Shown: positions 11,973 through 13,823 of the stretch, one piece after another
How positions within the stretch are numbered: the stretch's first letter is position 1
Layout of the letters: each line of letters begins with the position of its first letter
Origin: B18-G2 sp964432835
Lineage (GTDB): Archaea > Thermoplasmatota > E2 > DHVEG-1 > B18-G2
Direction: 5' to 3'
NCBI GenBank assembly: GCA_964432835.1
Contig: CAYSPA010000027.1
Coordinates: 1 to 13,823 of the forward strand
DNA length: 13,823 nucleotides
The notes under the pieces: model-generated
Databases searched by the model: none
The model's input: only the letters and a program-made list of their open reading frames with translations
Told to the model about the DNA's origin: nothing
Translations under genes and position numbers: made by a program

Positions 11973-13304
11973 CTAACCTCTGAGTTCTTTCATGTGTCTT
12001 ATCCTCTTTTCAATGAGTTCTTTTGTTCCTATGTCATGCCTTATAAAGATGTGTTCTCCTCTGATATGCTTCAGTCCCCTCTCACATATCTCCTCCGCCT
12101 CTTCGAGCGAGTTGCCTATACCGACGACAGCCAGAGATCTGGATGATGTCGTGTATATTTTATCATCTCTTCTGTTAACCGATGCATAAAACAGGATGGC
12201 GCCCTCCCGCTTTATCATCTCCTCATCGACATCTATGGGCTGGTCCACCATACTCTTTACACCATAACCCTCCGGAACAACGTATTTGCATACGGTTGCT
12301 TTCCTGTCAAAGTCTATCCTTGCTCCGGAGAGATCGCCATCCACCATTCTGAAACACATATCAACGAAATCTCCCCTGAAAATGGGAAGTATGTTCATGG
12401 CTTCCGGGTCACCAAATCTTGCATTTATTTCCACAATCTTTGGTCCATCTGCCGTGAGCATGAATTGTCCATATATGGGTCCAACAAAGGGGCAACCCTC
12501 ATTATGCAGAGCTTCGACTACCTTTTGTAGAATCATCGCTCCCTCTTCGTAGTCACTCTTCTCCATGAATGGAAGAATACCACTCTCTGTAGAGTAAGAG
12601 CCCATTCCGCCGGTATTGGGACCTCTATCACCGGGTAGCAATCTTTTGTGATCCTGAACAGCCGGGGTTGGATATATGGATTTTCCATCAGAAAATGCCT
12701 GGAGAGTGAACTCCTCCCCTTCGAGTTTCTCTTCGATCAGCACCCTTGGTTTACCTCCTATCCTCTTTTCGATAACCTCCGCAGCATACTGAGCGGCTTC
12801 ATCCACCGTACGGAAATGGTCACCATAAACTCTAACTCCCTTGCCACCTGTCAATCCAACCGGTTTGACAGCAACATGCCCACTGAGTTGCTCGATGAAT
12901 ATCCTCGCTTCTTTGGGATTGTCAAATGTTCTGTTTTTGACCTGTCCCGGTATGTTGTATCTGGAAACAATTTCTCTCATCCATCCTTTGTCCGTCTCTA
13001 TCCGTGCCGCATCTTTCGTTGGTGCACACACGTTTATACCTTTCTCTTTTAGAGCATCCGTAAGTCCCGCTTCAAGCGGTGCCTCCGGACCTATCAGAAC
13101 AAGATCTATGTTTTTAGAAAGAGCAAAATCGACGACCTTTTCCACATCTGTTTCCTTTGCTATCCTGTAATCCTTTGATAGACGCATTATACCGGGATTC
13201 CTGTTATGCATTAAGGAGTAGAGTTCGATATCTTCGGATCTGCAAACAGCGGAGCATATCGCATGCTCTCTCGCGCCGCCGCCGACGACCAGTACCTTTA
13301 TCAA
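11973..13304 (-). CDS. purD: Phosphoribosylamine-glycine ligase (GAR synthetase)
   Basis: A full-length 443-residue ATP-grasp enzyme for the second step of purine synthesis: phosphoribosylamine, glycine and ATP to glycinamide ribonucleotide. Visible blocks are the N-terminal GGGAREHA (8-15), IGPEAPL (71-77), the ATP-grasp loop VKPVGLTGGKGV (146-157), GPNTGGMGSYS (228-238) and EINARFGDPEAM (292-303). The start is TTG at 13304: GGAGGT lies 7 bases upstream, the next residues give the expected MIKVLVVGGG, and no ATG or GTG is nearby. It follows pyrE by 40 bases and precedes the GTPase by one base, so the three are probably one operon. Confidence 0.96.
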   Translation of the reverse strand: MIKVLVVGGGAREHAICSAVCRSEDIELYSLMHNRNPGIMRLSKDYRIAKETDVEKVVDFALSKNIDLVLIGPEAPLEAGLTDALKEKGINVCAPTKDAARIETDKGWMREIVSRYNIPGQVKNRTFDNPKEARIFIEQLSGHVAVKPVGLTGGKGVRVYGDHFRTVDEAAQYAAEVIEKRIGGKPRVLIEEKLEGEEFTLQAFSDGKSIYPTPAVQDHKRLLPGDRGPNTGGMGSYSTESGILPFMEKSDYEEGAMILQKVVEALHNEGCPFVGPIYGQFMLTADGPKIVEINARFGDPEAMNILPIFRGDFVDMCFRMVDGDLSGARIDFDRKATVCKYVVPEGYGVKSMVDQPIDVDEEMIKREGAILFYASVNRRDDKIYTTSSRSLAVVGIGNSLEEAEEICERGLKHIRGEHIFIRHDIGTKELIEKRIRHMKELRG

Positions 13305-13344
13305 TCGAATAACCTCCCCAGCAGGTGAATAGGCAAGGTGATTT

Positions 13345-13823
13345 TTAACGTTTTTTTAATATTTCAGTTGCCGAAACCAGAGGGATGAGTTCGATACTAT
13401 GCTCTGTTAATCTTTCTCTGGCTCCCTCCTCTCTGTCAACAACCGTTACAACTCTGTCTATTTTGGCTCCGTTCTGTCTTAGAATTTCTATGGTTTTGAT
13501 GACGGAGCCGCCTGTAGTGGTGACATCCTCGACAACCAGTACTTTTTTACCGTTGACATCTCCGCCCTCTATGAGTTTTCTCGTTCCGTGGGCTTTTGTT
13601 TCCTTTCTCACGATTACATATGGTTTGTTGGTTGCAAGAGAAAGGGCAACCGCTATAGGTACTGCTCCGAGTTCCATACCCGCTATCATGTCGTATCCCT
13701 CTGCATATTTTTTCATCTCCTCTGCTATCGTTCTGAGAATCTCTGGATTTGTGCTCGCCTGTTTTATGTCGATGTAATAATTGCTTTCCTTGCCCGATGT
13801 TAGTATGAATTTTCCGAACTTAA
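13345..13823 (-). CDS. pyrE: Orotate phosphoribosyltransferase, N-terminus missing
   Basis: The C-terminal 159 or so residues of PyrE, which joins orotate to PRPP to give orotidine 5'-phosphate in pyrimidine synthesis. The frame is open to the window edge; the first visible residues read KFGKFILTSGKESNYYIDIK, the usual N-terminal region of the family, so only about 10-25 residues are outside. An internal Met at 13716 is not the start. Other hallmarks are the KAHGTRK loop (the flexible catalytic loop carries a conserved Lys) and the PRPP motif VLVVEDVTTTGGS. It is upstream of purD on the same strand, 40 bases away. Confidence 0.95.
   Translation of the reverse strand, partial: KFGKFILTSGKESNYYIDIKQASTNPEILRTIAEEMKKYAEGYDMIAGMELGAVPIAVALSLATNKPYVIVRKETKAHGTRKLIEGGDVNGKKVLVVEDVTTTGGSVIKTIEILRQNGAKIDRVVTVVDREEGARERLTEHSIELIPLVSATEILKKR

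Noticed and set aside
1..13823. Mobile element, CRISPR array, toxin-antitoxin or defence system
   Set aside because: I looked for terminal repeats, transposase or integrase-like proteins, spaced direct repeats and small paired toxin-type genes, and saw none.

Overview
The window looks like part of a compact archaeal chromosome, most likely euryarchaeal. The evidence is: tRNA genes without an encoded CCA end; a two-cluster 4-demethylwyosine synthase (Taw1) of the archaeal wyosine pathway; an archaeal-type GPN-loop GTPase; TATA boxes sitting about 25-30 bases before start codons (leaderless or near-leaderless genes); GTG and TTG starts; and two pairs of convergent genes whose stop codons overlap or nearly touch. 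The proteins are rich in E, K, R and I, which would suit a thermophile, but this is weak evidence. Lineages such as Archaeoglobi or Syntropharchaeum/ANME-1 relatives would fit; the sequence alone does not decide. I see no insertion sequence, CRISPR array, integrase or phage gene, so this reads as ordinary chromosome with a few poorly known genes.

Layout. 1-546 (minus): ferrous iron uptake operon feoA-feoA-feoB, with feoB cut by the window edge. 559-716: its control region, with a DtxR-like inverted repeat over the predicted start site and a separate perfect 12-bp inverted repeat further upstream. 717-867 (plus): tandem tRNA-Val(UAC) and tRNA-Gln(CUG). 1085-1885 (plus): a P-loop protein with an unusual Walker A. 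1882-3184 (minus): a translationally coupled three-gene cassette (two-helix membrane protein, YbjQ-family protein, YhfC-like membrane peptidase homologue). 3276-3881 (minus): a small metallophosphoesterase, divergent from an agmatinase-family ureohydrolase (3931-4800, plus).

4834-8268 (plus): argS, an SPL-like (COG1533-type) radical SAM gene and taw1, overlapping end to end. Two of the three certainly act on tRNA, so the middle gene is a candidate for RNA modification or repair. 8297-9142 (minus) and 9226-11190 (plus): two divergent genes for exported proteins, a tryptophan-rich, sequon-rich orphan and a subtilisin-like protease with a propeptide, sharing an 83-base promoter region. 11192-13823 (minus): pyrE (5' end cut off), purD and a GPN-loop GTPase, probably one operon joining pyrimidine synthesis, purine synthesis and a GTPase.

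Most interesting for follow-up: the 2TM-YbjQ-YhfC cassette, the radical SAM gene between argS and taw1, the Trp-rich secreted orphan facing the protease, and the two inverted repeats before the feo operon. All functional links are inferences from gene order.
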